64,000 bases of DNA from Thermovorax subterraneus (lineage in GTDB: Bacteria; Bacillota; Thermosediminibacteria; Thermosediminibacterales; Thermosediminibacteraceae). Numbering within the stretch: position 1 is the first letter of the stretch; each line of letters opens with the position of its first letter. The notes under the pieces were generated by a model. The model did not search any database. It had not been told where the DNA came from and was given only the letters and a program-made list of their open reading frames with translations. The stretch covers positions 310,001-374,000 of the forward strand of contig JAKIHM010000001.1 of NCBI GenBank assembly GCA_021608145.1, written 5' to 3'. A program made the position numbers and the translations under genes. Shown here piece after piece: positions 33,035 to 41,819 of this stretch.

Positions 33035-34200
33035 GCATAATGGAAAGGATATATTCGCTAAAAGGTCCAGGGAATGTAATTGCGGGTATTGGAAGTATCG
33101 AAAAATTAAAAAACATTGTTTCAGAAGAAAAAGTAAAAAATGTTTTACTTATTACTGACAAAGGTGTATGGAATACGAGACTGCTGGAAAAGCCTATTGA
33201 AATCTTAAATTCTAGTGGATGTACCGTTAGAGTTATCAATGATATACCACCTGAACCGGAAGTTTCTCAACTAGAAGTTATTTTTGAAAGAGAAAAAGAT
33301 TATCGATACGATATGGTCGTAGGAATAGGCGGAGGAAGCTCAATGGACGCTGCTAAAATCATTGCTGCATTGTTTACAAATAAATGTAACGTAAGGGATA
33401 TTATTGGAGTTAATAAAATAAAAAATAAAGGTATAACTACGCTTATGATACCAACAACGGCTGGAACAGGATCGGAAGCTACTCCTAATGCAATAGTGCT
33501 TGTACCTGAAGAAAAGCTGAAGGTTGGAGTAGTAAGCGATAAGTTAATACCTGATTACGTAATTCTTGATCCTTGTATGACTGTAAAATTACCACCTAGT
33601 ATTACAGCAAATACTGGCATGGATGCACTAATACATGCTATGGAAAGTTATATTTCTGTTAAAGCAAACCCCTTTAGTGATACATTTGCGCTTCGGGCAA
33701 TAGAGCTGATTTCCCGGAGTATCCGGCGAGCTTATAATAATGGAGAAGATATTGAGGCTCGTCACGATATGTTAATAGGAGCATTTTACGGAGGTTTGTG
33801 CATCGCTACATCAGGAACAGCGGCGGTACATGCATTGTCTTATCCTCTTGGAAGTATTTTTAGGATATCTCATGGTCTTTCAAATGCTATTTTGTTACCT
33901 CATGTTTTAGAATTTAATATGGATGCAGTAATTGATAGATATAAAGATATGGCTGTTGCAATGGGAGTTGCTAAAGAAAGTTGTACTTCAGAAGAATCAG
34001 CAAGAAAACTTATCGAAGAAATAAATATGTTACTCAAAGATTTAAATATCGAATCACCACTTAAGGAAAAGGATATAAGCGAAGAATATATTGAAGAAAT
34101 GGCTGAATGTGCATTGAAAGTCACGAGGCTATTAGAGAATAATCCAAAGAGGTTGAGTAAGGATGATATAAAAGCGATATATAAAAAAATTGTCGAATAA
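33031..34200 (+). CDS. Iron-containing alcohol dehydrogenase
   Basis: 389 residues, ATG 33031 overlapping the aldolase stop. NAD-binding GIGGGSSMDAAKIIAALF, the TTAGTGSEATPNAIV block, and metal ligands in TGMDALIHAMESY and in FRISHGLSNAILLPHVLEFN define group III Fe-ADH. Its translational coupling to the aldolase suggests that it reduces the aldehyde product (for example glycolaldehyde or lactaldehyde), or oxidises a hydroxy acid. The enzyme is cytoplasmic and NAD(P)-dependent. Confidence 0.9.
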   Translation: MSIMERIYSLKGPGNVIAGIGSIEKLKNIVSEEKVKNVLLITDKGVWNTRLLEKPIEILNSSGCTVRVINDIPPEPEVSQLEVIFEREKDYRYDMVVGIGGGSSMDAAKIIAALFTNKCNVRDIIGVNKIKNKGITTLMIPTTAGTGSEATPNAIVLVPEEKLKVGVVSDKLIPDYVILDPCMTVKLPPSITANTGMDALIHAMESYISVKANPFSDTFALRAIELISRSIRRAYNNGEDIEARHDMLIGAFYGGLCIATSGTAAVHALSYPLGSIFRISHGLSNAILLPHVLEFNMDAVIDRYKDMAVAMGVAKESCTSEESARKLIEEINMLLKDLNIESPLKEKDISEEYIEEMAECALKVTRLLENNPKRLSKDDIKAIYKKIVE

Positions 34201-34315
34201 ATGCTTAGATTCGAAATAAAACGTAATAGAAACTTATAATGAATGTTCGGAGGTGAGAAATAATATAATTTTTGAATAGTTTTATTAAAATTAACTTAAA
34301 AGGGGGATTTTGGAT

Positions 34316-35401
34316 ATGTTTGATAAGTTAAAGAAAGTTTTAGCATTATCGCTTCTGTTTTTAATTATAGTTTCAATAGTTGGATGTAGCAATAATGCTA
34401 CGCAAAACAGTGAAGTCTCTACGCCTTCTCAGAGAGATAATCAATCAAATTCTTCAAACAAAGATGGAAAAGGAGTACATTTAGTATGGGCTACTGATTC
34501 GATAGGTTCAAATTCCTATACTATTGTATCGGCTATGGCAACAAGGTTAAAAGATTATCTACCTCCTGGGTCAACTATAGATGTGCAGCCAATTTCACCT
34601 GGTGGAATGGGGGCACCTTATCTATTTGAAGGAAATAAAGTAGATATTGCTTTTATAAATGGTGCACCTGCAAAAGCTGCGTGGAATGAGGGGACACTCG
34701 GAAAGCCTCCCACTCAAAATTATAGAGCGATTGCAGGCCATTTGACAAATGTAGCCGCTGTTACTTATTTTTCTTCAGCTTTCTCCAAAAAGTACGGAGT
34801 TACTACTCTTGAAGAAGTTGTAAAAAAGAAGGTTCCTATTAGAATAGGTACGAGTCCGAAAGGATCAATGGACGAATGGTGTATGAGACTTGCGTTAGAA
34901 AGCCTGGGAGTAACTTACGATGATATAAAATCTTGGGGTGGAGATGTAATCCACGCAGGTGGCAGTCAGCTGTCTGATATGTTGAGAGATGGGAAGATAG
35001 ATATGATAATGAATCATACTTCTGCACAATCATCAGATGTAACGCAAGATGCAATGACTAATGACCTTGTTTTTGTTCAGTTTGGAGAAGATATGCTTAA
35101 ATTTTTTGAATCAAAAGGTTTCGAGCGTATAACTTATAAGAAAGGGACATGGAGAGGCATGGACAAAGACTATATATGGCCTGGAACACCAGATTGTGTT
35201 TTTGTTAATAAAAATATGCCTGATGATGTTGCGTATGCAATTACTAAAGGATTGTGTGAAATAATTCCAGAATTAGCAAAACAATATAATTCTTTAGCTC
35301 CGTTTGATCCAACGGTTGCATGGAAACCAGAAAAAGTAGGGGGAATTCCACTTCATCCGGGAGCTGAAAAGTATTATAAAGAGGCAGGATATATGAAATA
35401 A
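34316..35401 (+). CDS. TAXI-family TRAP solute-binding lipoprotein
   Basis: 361 residues from ATG 34316, nine bases after AGGGGG; TTG 34310 is too close to that site. The lipoprotein signal peptide ends LIIVSIVGC-SNN, followed by a Ser/Asn-rich linker. The mature domain contains WATDSIGSNSYTIVSAMATR and EGNKVDIAFINGAPAKAAWN, typical of TAXI (TRAP-associated extracytoplasmic immunogenic) receptors. It should be anchored outside the membrane and deliver an organic acid to the permease at 35472. A strong stem-loop separates the two genes. Confidence 0.88.
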   Translation: MFDKLKKVLALSLLFLIIVSIVGCSNNATQNSEVSTPSQRDNQSNSSNKDGKGVHLVWATDSIGSNSYTIVSAMATRLKDYLPPGSTIDVQPISPGGMGAPYLFEGNKVDIAFINGAPAKAAWNEGTLGKPPTQNYRAIAGHLTNVAAVTYFSSAFSKKYGVTTLEEVVKKKVPIRIGTSPKGSMDEWCMRLALESLGVTYDDIKSWGGDVIHAGGSQLSDMLRDGKIDMIMNHTSAQSSDVTQDAMTNDLVFVQFGEDMLKFFESKGFERITYKKGTWRGMDKDYIWPGTPDCVFVNKNMPDDVAYAITKGLCEIIPELAKQYNSLAPFDPTVAWKPEKVGGIPLHPGAEKYYKEAGYMK

Positions 35402-35413
35402 AAGAAAAGAGAA

Positions 35414-35454
35414 AGCAATGGAATGGAAGCTATATAAGTTTCCATTCCATTGCT
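35414..35454 (+). other. Fifteen-bp stem-loop between receptor and permease genes
   Basis: AGCAATGGAATGGAA (35414-35428) and TTCCATTCCATTGCT (35440-35454) pair perfectly around an 11-base loop. No T-run follows. It probably protects the upstream receptor message from 3' decay, giving more receptor than permease. Confidence 0.75.
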
Positions 35455-35471
35455 AAATAGGAGGTGATATG

Positions 35472-37394
35472 ATGAGCGTTACTTCGGAAGGAAAGGTGTC
35501 AAATGAAAATATAAATAAAGCGGATTTTAGGACAAAAGCTGTTATAGCTGTATCTTTGATATTCCTTATATTTCAAGTATATATTGGTGCAGTAAAAGCT
35601 ATTGACCCTAAAATAACACTTCCAGTACATTTGTGCTTAGCGTTGGCAATAACATTTTTATATAATCCTATAAGCATAAAATATGGTAAAAAATGGTTAT
35701 GCATTATCGATTATATTTTTTACATAGGATTGGCAATTACACTCTATTACTTTTTTTCTAATTATGAACGTTTAGCTTATAGGATAATGATGGTTGATCC
35801 AATGCTACCTATAGATTTATTTGTTTCCTATTTCCTTTTAGTTGCCATTATGGAAGCCGTTCGTAGAATTATGGGAATGAACCTCTTTATCTTTATACTT
35901 ATTTTTATTGCTTATGCTTTTATAGGTCAGCATATCCCAGAACCATTCAAATATGCAGGGATGACATGGGAACAATTTGGAGAAATGTTGACATTGTCTC
36001 CAGATGGCATATTTGGAAGTCCATTAGCGGCATCTGCAAATACTCTATTTTATTTCCTTATCTTTGGAGCATTTTTTGCTAAATGTGGTGGTGGGCAGTT
36101 ATTAATCGATTTGGGTATGAAAATGAGCGATAAAACTGTAGGAGGTCCAGCAAAAGCTGCAGTTGTTTCTAGTGCATTAATGGGAATGGTTAGTGGAAGT
36201 GCTGTTGCGAATGTGAGCGGGACAGGTGTTTTTACAATTCCTTTAATGAAAAAGGCAGGATATACTCCAGAAGAAGCTGCTGCAATAGAATCGGTATCTT
36301 CTACAGGAGGACAAATAATGCCTCCTATTATGGGGATAGGTGCTTTCATAATGGCAGAAATGATAGGAATTAGTTATGTAAGAATTGCCCTGGCAGCATT
36401 AATACCAGCTATTGGATATTACTTGTCAGAATTTATGTTGGTACATTTTTTAGCTAAAAAGAAACAATTAGAAAATAGAAATAAAGAGGAGTTTAAGTAT
36501 TTTTGCCCACCAATTTTACCGAGACTATATCAATTAATACCTATAGTTGCTCTTGTTGTTCTTATATTTACTGGTGCTTCATTAACAAGGGCAGCATTAG
36601 TAGGAACTTTACTTTCGATCATTGTTAGTATGTTTAAACCAGAGACAAGAATGGATTTCAACAGGTTTATAGATTCTTTATTGGATGGTGTAAAACAAGT
36701 GGCAGGTGTTGCTGTTCCTACAGCAGCATGTGGGATAATGATAGGTATTGTAGTTCGTTCGGGATTTGCAAATAAATTAACAGGATTAATCGCTGCTATC
36801 GGTATGCATAATCTTTTGATTGCTCTGTTAATTGCCATGGTAGGTTGTTTGATACTTGGAATGGCTTTGCCTACGGTAGCTGCATACCTTATATCGGTCG
36901 TGTTATTTTGTCCCACACTAATAAAATTAGGTGTTGATATATTACCCGCAAATATGTTCATTTTTTACTTTGGAGTTATTGCACAAATTACACCCCCTGT
37001 ATGCCTTGCTTCATATACTGCTGCCGGTATAGCGGGCAGCGATACATGGAAAACGGGTTGGAAAGCATTTAATTATGCAACAGTTTCTTTTTTGATACCG
37101 TATATTTTTATATATCAACCATCAATTTTGTTAATAGGAGATATCAAAAGCATTGTAATTACTACAATTATTATGGCAATAGGGATTATATACCTCGCAG
37201 GCGCTATTTCCGGATATTTCTTTATAGTAATGAATAATGTTTGGCAAAGAACAATTTTATTTATAGTAGCAATTTTGATCATAATTCCAGAAACCATTAC
37301 GACTGTAATAGGGCTTCTGCTAGCTGTTATTATCGGAACTGTTTTCTATGTTAAGGCTAAAAAAAATAAAAGTGAAGTATTAATAAGTTCTTGA
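35472..37394 (+). CDS. TRAP transporter fused permease (TAXI type)
   Basis: 640 residues; ATG 35472 or the adjacent ATG 35469 follows GGAGGTGA. The small (DctQ-like) and large (DctM-like) membrane subunits are fused, as is usual with TAXI receptors. DctM signatures include SSALMGMVSGSAVANVSGTG, ESVSSTGGQIMPPIMGIGAF and GCLILGMALPTVAAYL. About 16-18 membrane segments. The transporter is sodium- or proton-driven. The substrate is probably the acid handled by the kinase operon. Confidence 0.92.
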   Translation: MSVTSEGKVSNENINKADFRTKAVIAVSLIFLIFQVYIGAVKAIDPKITLPVHLCLALAITFLYNPISIKYGKKWLCIIDYIFYIGLAITLYYFFSNYERLAYRIMMVDPMLPIDLFVSYFLLVAIMEAVRRIMGMNLFIFILIFIAYAFIGQHIPEPFKYAGMTWEQFGEMLTLSPDGIFGSPLAASANTLFYFLIFGAFFAKCGGGQLLIDLGMKMSDKTVGGPAKAAVVSSALMGMVSGSAVANVSGTGVFTIPLMKKAGYTPEEAAAIESVSSTGGQIMPPIMGIGAFIMAEMIGISYVRIALAALIPAIGYYLSEFMLVHFLAKKKQLENRNKEEFKYFCPPILPRLYQLIPIVALVVLIFTGASLTRAALVGTLLSIIVSMFKPETRMDFNRFIDSLLDGVKQVAGVAVPTAACGIMIGIVVRSGFANKLTGLIAAIGMHNLLIALLIAMVGCLILGMALPTVAAYLISVVLFCPTLIKLGVDILPANMFIFYFGVIAQITPPVCLASYTAAGIAGSDTWKTGWKAFNYATVSFLIPYIFIYQPSILLIGDIKSIVITTIIMAIGIIYLAGAISGYFFIVMNNVWQRTILFIVAILIIIPETITTVIGLLLAVIIGTVFYVKAKKNKSEVLISS

Positions 37395-37428
37395 AATGAA
37401 AAATTATAAGCAGAATTAAGGTGATAAA

Positions 37429-38949
37429 ATGAAGTTTAATAAAAATAAGATTGTAATTGTTGGATCTGGTCTTGCGGCATTAGCAACAGCAGCTAGGTTA
37501 TGTGAATTAGGTGAAAGAGATATTGCTATTTATGCAAAAGAATATGGGGCAACGCCTTATGTTGCAGCAATAAATTTTGTTTTGCCTGACAATAAATACG
37601 GCGATACACCAGAACAATATTATTTAGACATGATGACTGCAGGTTACGGTATAAATAATAAGAAGCTAGTGGAAGAAATAGCGTTTAATACGTTTAGGGG
37701 ATATGAGCTTCTAAAAAGATGGGACGTTGAGTTTGCAAAAAATGAAGATGGTTCGATAAAACTCCGGCACCTTTCAGGTCATACTTTTCCGCGATCTCTT
37801 TGCTGTACTTCTGAGCTTATAGGGGTTCAAATAATAGATAGAATGGTTGATAAATTGAAAAAAAGAGGGGTAAAATTCTATTTGGGATGCGAATGTGTTA
37901 AACTTATTACAGATGAAGAAAGGGTTTATGGAATAACTATTAAGGAAAAAAATGGTCAACTTTATAATGTTTATTCGCCGGTAGTTGTAGCTGCATGGGG
38001 AGGTATAGGCAATTTATTTGCAAAGTCTACGTATCCAAGTGATATTAAAGGTAATACATTAGCTATTGCATGGGAAGCTGGCGCCAAAATGGTAGATTTA
38101 GAATTTTTGGAATATGAACCAATGGTTGTATTATATCCAGAAGGAGCCGCTGGAGAGCCATGCCCTACTGCAATGTTGGGGGAGGGGGCCTATCTTATTA
38201 ATACTGAAGGTGAGCGATTCCTACTTAAAGTAAGGCCTCAAGGTGAAGCGGGAGCACCTAAAACATTGATAAATAGAGAAATATGGAAGCAGGTGAATTC
38301 AGGGAAGGGTACAGCTCATGGTGGTGTCTTTGTGGATTTAAGACATATACCAACTGAGGTGCTGAAATCTTATCCTTGGTTTTACAATAGAATGATAAAA
38401 AATGGAGTTGATCCGAATAAAGAATTGATTGAAGTAGGCCCCATGGCTCATAGTTTTTCAGGTGGAATTTTCGTAAATGAAAACTTTGAGTCAACAATAA
38501 AAGGACTTTTTGCAGTAGGTGAGGCTTGCGGTGGGGTTCATGGTGCTTGCCGTTGTGCTGGTAATGCAGCAAGTGTTGCTGTGTTGTCTGGGCTCTTATG
38601 TGCTGAAAGTATAGTGAACAAAAATTACTCTGATGTTCTTAATGAATTTCCGATAGAATACTACGAAAACAAAAAAGTAAGTGAAACATATATACCAATG
38701 GTAAAAGAATTGGCAGCGAAAGTATTAGGACCATATAGAAAAGGAGAAGATTTACAAGAAGCTAATGAAATCTTAACCGAACTTTTAAATAATAAAGAAG
38801 TAAAAGAAGATACGGAAACATATCAGACAATTATTTCAATAATGCTTATGATAAGAGCTGCTTTATATAGAGAGGAAAGCCGTGGTACGCATTTTAGAAT
38901 CGATTATCCTTTTGAGAGGGATGAGTTCAAAATACAAATTTTACTTTAG
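37429..38949 (+). CDS. FAD-dependent oxidoreductase, fumarate reductase/aspartate oxidase flavoprotein family
   Basis: 506 residues, ATG 37429. FAD-binding KIVIVGSGLAALATAARLCE at the N-terminus, a SGGIFVNENFESTIKGLFAV block with GEACGGVHGACRCAGNAAS near residue 365, and a helical C-terminal region match the SdhA/FrdA/NadB superfamily. It has no signal peptide and no iron-sulfur partner gene, so it is a soluble cytoplasmic enzyme. It ends the organic-acid operon and may oxidise a hydroxy acid or reduce an enoate arising from the imported substrate. Confidence 0.82.
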   Translation: MKFNKNKIVIVGSGLAALATAARLCELGERDIAIYAKEYGATPYVAAINFVLPDNKYGDTPEQYYLDMMTAGYGINNKKLVEEIAFNTFRGYELLKRWDVEFAKNEDGSIKLRHLSGHTFPRSLCCTSELIGVQIIDRMVDKLKKRGVKFYLGCECVKLITDEERVYGITIKEKNGQLYNVYSPVVVAAWGGIGNLFAKSTYPSDIKGNTLAIAWEAGAKMVDLEFLEYEPMVVLYPEGAAGEPCPTAMLGEGAYLINTEGERFLLKVRPQGEAGAPKTLINREIWKQVNSGKGTAHGGVFVDLRHIPTEVLKSYPWFYNRMIKNGVDPNKELIEVGPMAHSFSGGIFVNENFESTIKGLFAVGEACGGVHGACRCAGNAASVAVLSGLLCAESIVNKNYSDVLNEFPIEYYENKKVSETYIPMVKELAAKVLGPYRKGEDLQEANEILTELLNNKEVKEDTETYQTIISIMLMIRAALYREESRGTHFRIDYPFERDEFKIQILL

Positions 38950-38969
38950 TAAATTAAAAATTTAGCATA

Positions 38970-39084
38970 CCAGAACTCACCCTGGTAGGGGGAATTGCCG
39001 ACGAGGTAAGGGTTGTGACAAAGGCAGGAGCCTTTGGCAACGATGGCGATAGTGAAAGCTGTTAAGTTTTTAAAGAATTTCTAG
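38970..39084 (+). pseudogene. C-terminal relic of a second DUF1537 kinase
   Basis: The frame reads LVGGIADEVRVVTKAGAFGN. After a frame change near 39041-39046 it continues as AIVKAVKFLKNF with a stop at 39084. This is the end of the DUF1537 nucleotide-binding domain (compare ITKAGGFGNKDSFVDII in the intact kinase at 30826). The remaining ~380 residues are absent. It is not a simple copy of the intact gene, so it came from a different kinase. Confidence 0.7.
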
Positions 39085-39156
39085 GAATTTAAGCCTGAGT
39101 TTAAGGCGTGCACTTTAAAATTTGCTATCACTCAAACAATAATTTTTAGTAAAAAA

Positions 39157-39179
39157 GCCGCGCGTTTTGCGCGGTTTTT
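39157..39179 (+). terminator. Intrinsic terminator
   Basis: CCGCGC, GTTTT loop, GCGCGG, TTTTTA. It now ends the flavoprotein transcript after the kinase relic. Confidence 0.8.
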
Positions 39180-39233
39180 ACAATCATGCATAAAGCAAAA
39201 GGAGGGCAAATACTCATCCGTCTAGCGTAGGAT

Positions 39234-39440
39234 ATGAATTTGCAAATGACATGGAAGAGGCCATGGCGGGTAGCCTACGAGCTCATGAATAGAGCCCTGG
39301 GCAACGCCTACTGGCAATCCCAGGGCCTAACGAGCCTGACCGAACGCTATCAGAGACTTCGTAAAGCTTGGTGAAATACCGAATGCAGCCCTGCATGTTC
39401 ATTGGTGTGTGAGGAAACGGGAGTTAGTCACTTCTCCTCA
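39234..39440 (+). pseudogene. 3' relic of a group II intron and its maturase
   Basis: 39252-39374 encodes KRPWRVAYELMNRALGNAYW followed by QSQGLTSLTERYQRLRKAW and a stop. This resembles the C-terminal end of group II intron reverse transcriptases (KGPWRVA...NRALGNAYW...LTERY). Directly after it, GAATGCAGCCCTGCATGTTC and TTGGTGTGTGAGGAAACGGG look like the intron's 3' structural domains. The reverse transcriptase body and the 5' intron are missing. Recognised by eye from family patterns. Confidence 0.5.
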
Positions 39441-39449
39441 ATAAATATA

Positions 39450-41315
39450 CTATTTTTCCTTTATAACATTGTCCATCCAATTAAATAGTTCATCAAGGTC
39501 ATAATCGCCAGAATGTGGCACTCCCCACGGCATTGCGAAATCTACTTTATAACCTTCATTTTGTAGTTTAGTGGCAAGGATAACCGGTATGGCGAAAGAT
39601 GTGTCCCTGTCCTTTGCACCATGGCGAATGCGCCAGTATTTTGCTATCGTTGCTTCCTTCGAACCTATGTAATTCATGGGATTCATCATTTTAACAATTT
39701 TTTCATCAGCAAGCGGTGCACCAGTCAAACTGTGCATTTTACTGAATTTAGTGAAATGCTTGTTGTCTATGGTTTTATCGCCGAAAAGGCTATTTTCCCA
39801 GCTGCTAGCATCTAGAGCATCGAAAGCGGGCACTGGTTTCATACGAGTGATATACCTGTTATATGCTTCAAAATCTATATCTTTAACCGTCCCGTTTTCT
39901 ATGGTTATGAAATCTAAAGTAGAAAGGTCTTTTCCGGTACTGAGAGCTTTTTGAGCTGATTGAATTAAGAAAGATTTAACAAAATCCTTGAAGGTTCCAT
40001 TGCCTTTTTCATCGAGGATGAGCAAGGTTCCATCGGGTTTTTTGAGATTAAGACTGTTGACATAATCCGTAAACATGGATTTTAGCTTTGCCGATAAGGC
40101 TATCTGCTCCTCCGAAAGAGTACCCTGTCTGCCAGCAAAGTTGTAATCGTTTATGCCATAGAACTGCCATTCGTAAGCCATGTCAGCATTATCTAAATTA
40201 GTTATGGGACAATAGCTGGATACTGCAAAAACATCATCGCGTTCTTTAGCTGCATTTATTTCTTCTAAATACGGTTCGTAATCGGGATGATTGCCCGTTG
40301 CTCCGAGTAGGGAAGTGAGCGCTCCTCCGGCACTTGTGCCGTTTGGTATTATCTTCTCGGCATCGCCCGGCATAATCTCATCATTGTACCGCAGGTATCG
40401 TACCGCTGCTTTCAAGTCCACTATACAGGCTGGAGCTTTGCCTGTGAAACTGCTGTCGACTCCTTTTAGAGTGCGTCCCCGTGCAGCCGGAGAAGCGACG
40501 ATATATCCCTTAGATAAGGCTACAAGGGAAGCATTAGGGCTACCGTCTTGTTTAAATCCGGGGCTATCGGCCTTTGCAGGCATGTAACCGCCTACTCTGT
40601 TGGGGAAAAATATTGGAGCAGTGTTTGCATTATAATTACCTATCGATTTTCCTACAAAGTATTCTTCGGGTATATAGATGTTTATGTATTGATATTCTGG
40701 ATCTACGGGATTTGTTACGTAGATTATATTTTCATAAGCTCTATAATTTATGATTTTGTTGTCTAATGTTGCGGTTTTCTTTTCGTACTTGTCAACGTCA
40801 AAAACTAGGCTAAACTTTCCAGTTGTTATGATTGGGACTTTTTTGCTTTCATCATAGGTGACTGAAAATCCCAGGGCATTTCCCATATCGCGCAGTGTTA
40901 AATAATGGTAACCTCCTATGAGATATTTGGGAGCTTTAATAGTTAAGTCTTTTACCTTAAAGAGGTTTTTAGAAAGGATGCATAAAGCAGCTTTATTTTT
41001 TCCTATGGTAAGTTCACTGCCTATCGGTTTGTATTCTTCACCCGGCATAATAAAAACAGCTCTTGTCTTTGCGTCGTAGGTTATGGAAAATTCGGATGCT
41101 GTCTCGTCCAATAATTTCGCTATATCGCGAAGTTTGAAGTAGTAATTATTGCCTATGAGATAAGCTTCGAGTTTTGTTTCCTTACCATCAATGATTACAT
41201 TTTGAATGGTAAATTTAATTTCTTGAGCATTGTTTGTGTTAGCCCAGACTTGACCAGTGGATAGAGTTAGTAGGGCAAGAAGGATTAAGATTAAAAGATA
41301 CTTGCGGATCTTCAT
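39450..41315 (-). CDS. Secreted tannase-like alpha/beta hydrolase with stalk-type N-terminal domain
   Basis: 621 residues from ATG 41315 after AAAGGAGG. A signal peptide (MKIRKYLLILILLALLTLST) is followed by a copper amine oxidase N-like / stalk region with two similar segments (GNNYYFKLRDIAKLLDET and GGYHYLTLRDMGNALGFSVT). The catalytic domain has the nucleophile elbow PNGTSAGGALTSLLGATG, the block SSYCPITNLDNADMAYEWQF, an acid in HGAKDRDTSFAI and His in WGVPHSGDYDLDELF. That spacing and these motifs match subtype B bacterial tannases, which cleave galloyl esters. The N-terminal stalk may bind the cell surface. It is monocistronic and convergent with the island to its left. A feruloyl-esterase-like activity is the main alternative. 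Confidence 0.75.
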   Translation of the reverse strand: MKIRKYLLILILLALLTLSTGQVWANTNNAQEIKFTIQNVIIDGKETKLEAYLIGNNYYFKLRDIAKLLDETASEFSITYDAKTRAVFIMPGEEYKPIGSELTIGKNKAALCILSKNLFKVKDLTIKAPKYLIGGYHYLTLRDMGNALGFSVTYDESKKVPIITTGKFSLVFDVDKYEKKTATLDNKIINYRAYENIIYVTNPVDPEYQYINIYIPEEYFVGKSIGNYNANTAPIFFPNRVGGYMPAKADSPGFKQDGSPNASLVALSKGYIVASPAARGRTLKGVDSSFTGKAPACIVDLKAAVRYLRYNDEIMPGDAEKIIPNGTSAGGALTSLLGATGNHPDYEPYLEEINAAKERDDVFAVSSYCPITNLDNADMAYEWQFYGINDYNFAGRQGTLSEEQIALSAKLKSMFTDYVNSLNLKKPDGTLLILDEKGNGTFKDFVKSFLIQSAQKALSTGKDLSTLDFITIENGTVKDIDFEAYNRYITRMKPVPAFDALDASSWENSLFGDKTIDNKHFTKFSKMHSLTGAPLADEKIVKMMNPMNYIGSKEATIAKYWRIRHGAKDRDTSFAIPVILATKLQNEGYKVDFAMPWGVPHSGDYDLDELFNWMDNVIKEK

Positions 41316-41788
41316 TCCTTTTCCTCCTTTCGAATTGTTTTTATTTATTATAATTAGCAAGAATTATGCCATTTGGCATTTTGTTGATATTTTACCAAAA
41401 TAATGTATTCAAAAGCACTTAAAATTTATTTACAACGTTTCAAAAAGTTATATTATATTACAATTTAGAAAGAATTAATGATTTCAAAATGAAAAACAAA
41501 TTGTTATTAGATAAAACTAGATTAGGTCGGTAATAATTGTGTAAAAAATATTGAGCCTCCTCCATCCCTCAGCCTTGCTTATTTCTTCTATCGATTTGGT
41601 AATTTTAGTTATTCGTCGATTATTTTTTTCTTCTTGAGTTTATATAGTTTATATAGTCGACAGAGAAGGCCGGAGTACCTGCTAGCTTTTGGCGGCTTAG
41701 AAATTTTTTAAATGCTCATTTCTTCCTTCAATCCCACCGTCAGCAGGGAAAAATCCGAGGTCAAATTTGGGTTGATTATATAATAAAA
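41316..41788. other. Intergenic region, largely unassigned
   Basis: About 470 bp. The right-hand part on the reverse strand (about 41510-41610) can be read as KITKSIEEISKAEGWRRLNI with a stop soon after, which looks like the decayed end of a protein gene, but I do not recognise the family. Otherwise it is AT-rich DNA with the tannase promoter. Confidence 0.3.
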
Positions 41789-41808
41789 GCCGCGTTTATT
41801 GCGCGGCT
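41788..41808 (-). terminator. Terminator of the liv operon
   Basis: On the reverse strand AGCCGCG, loop, CGCGGCT is followed by TTTATTATA, 12 bp after the livF stop. Confidence 0.8.
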
Positions 41809-41819
41809 CTTCTTTATTA

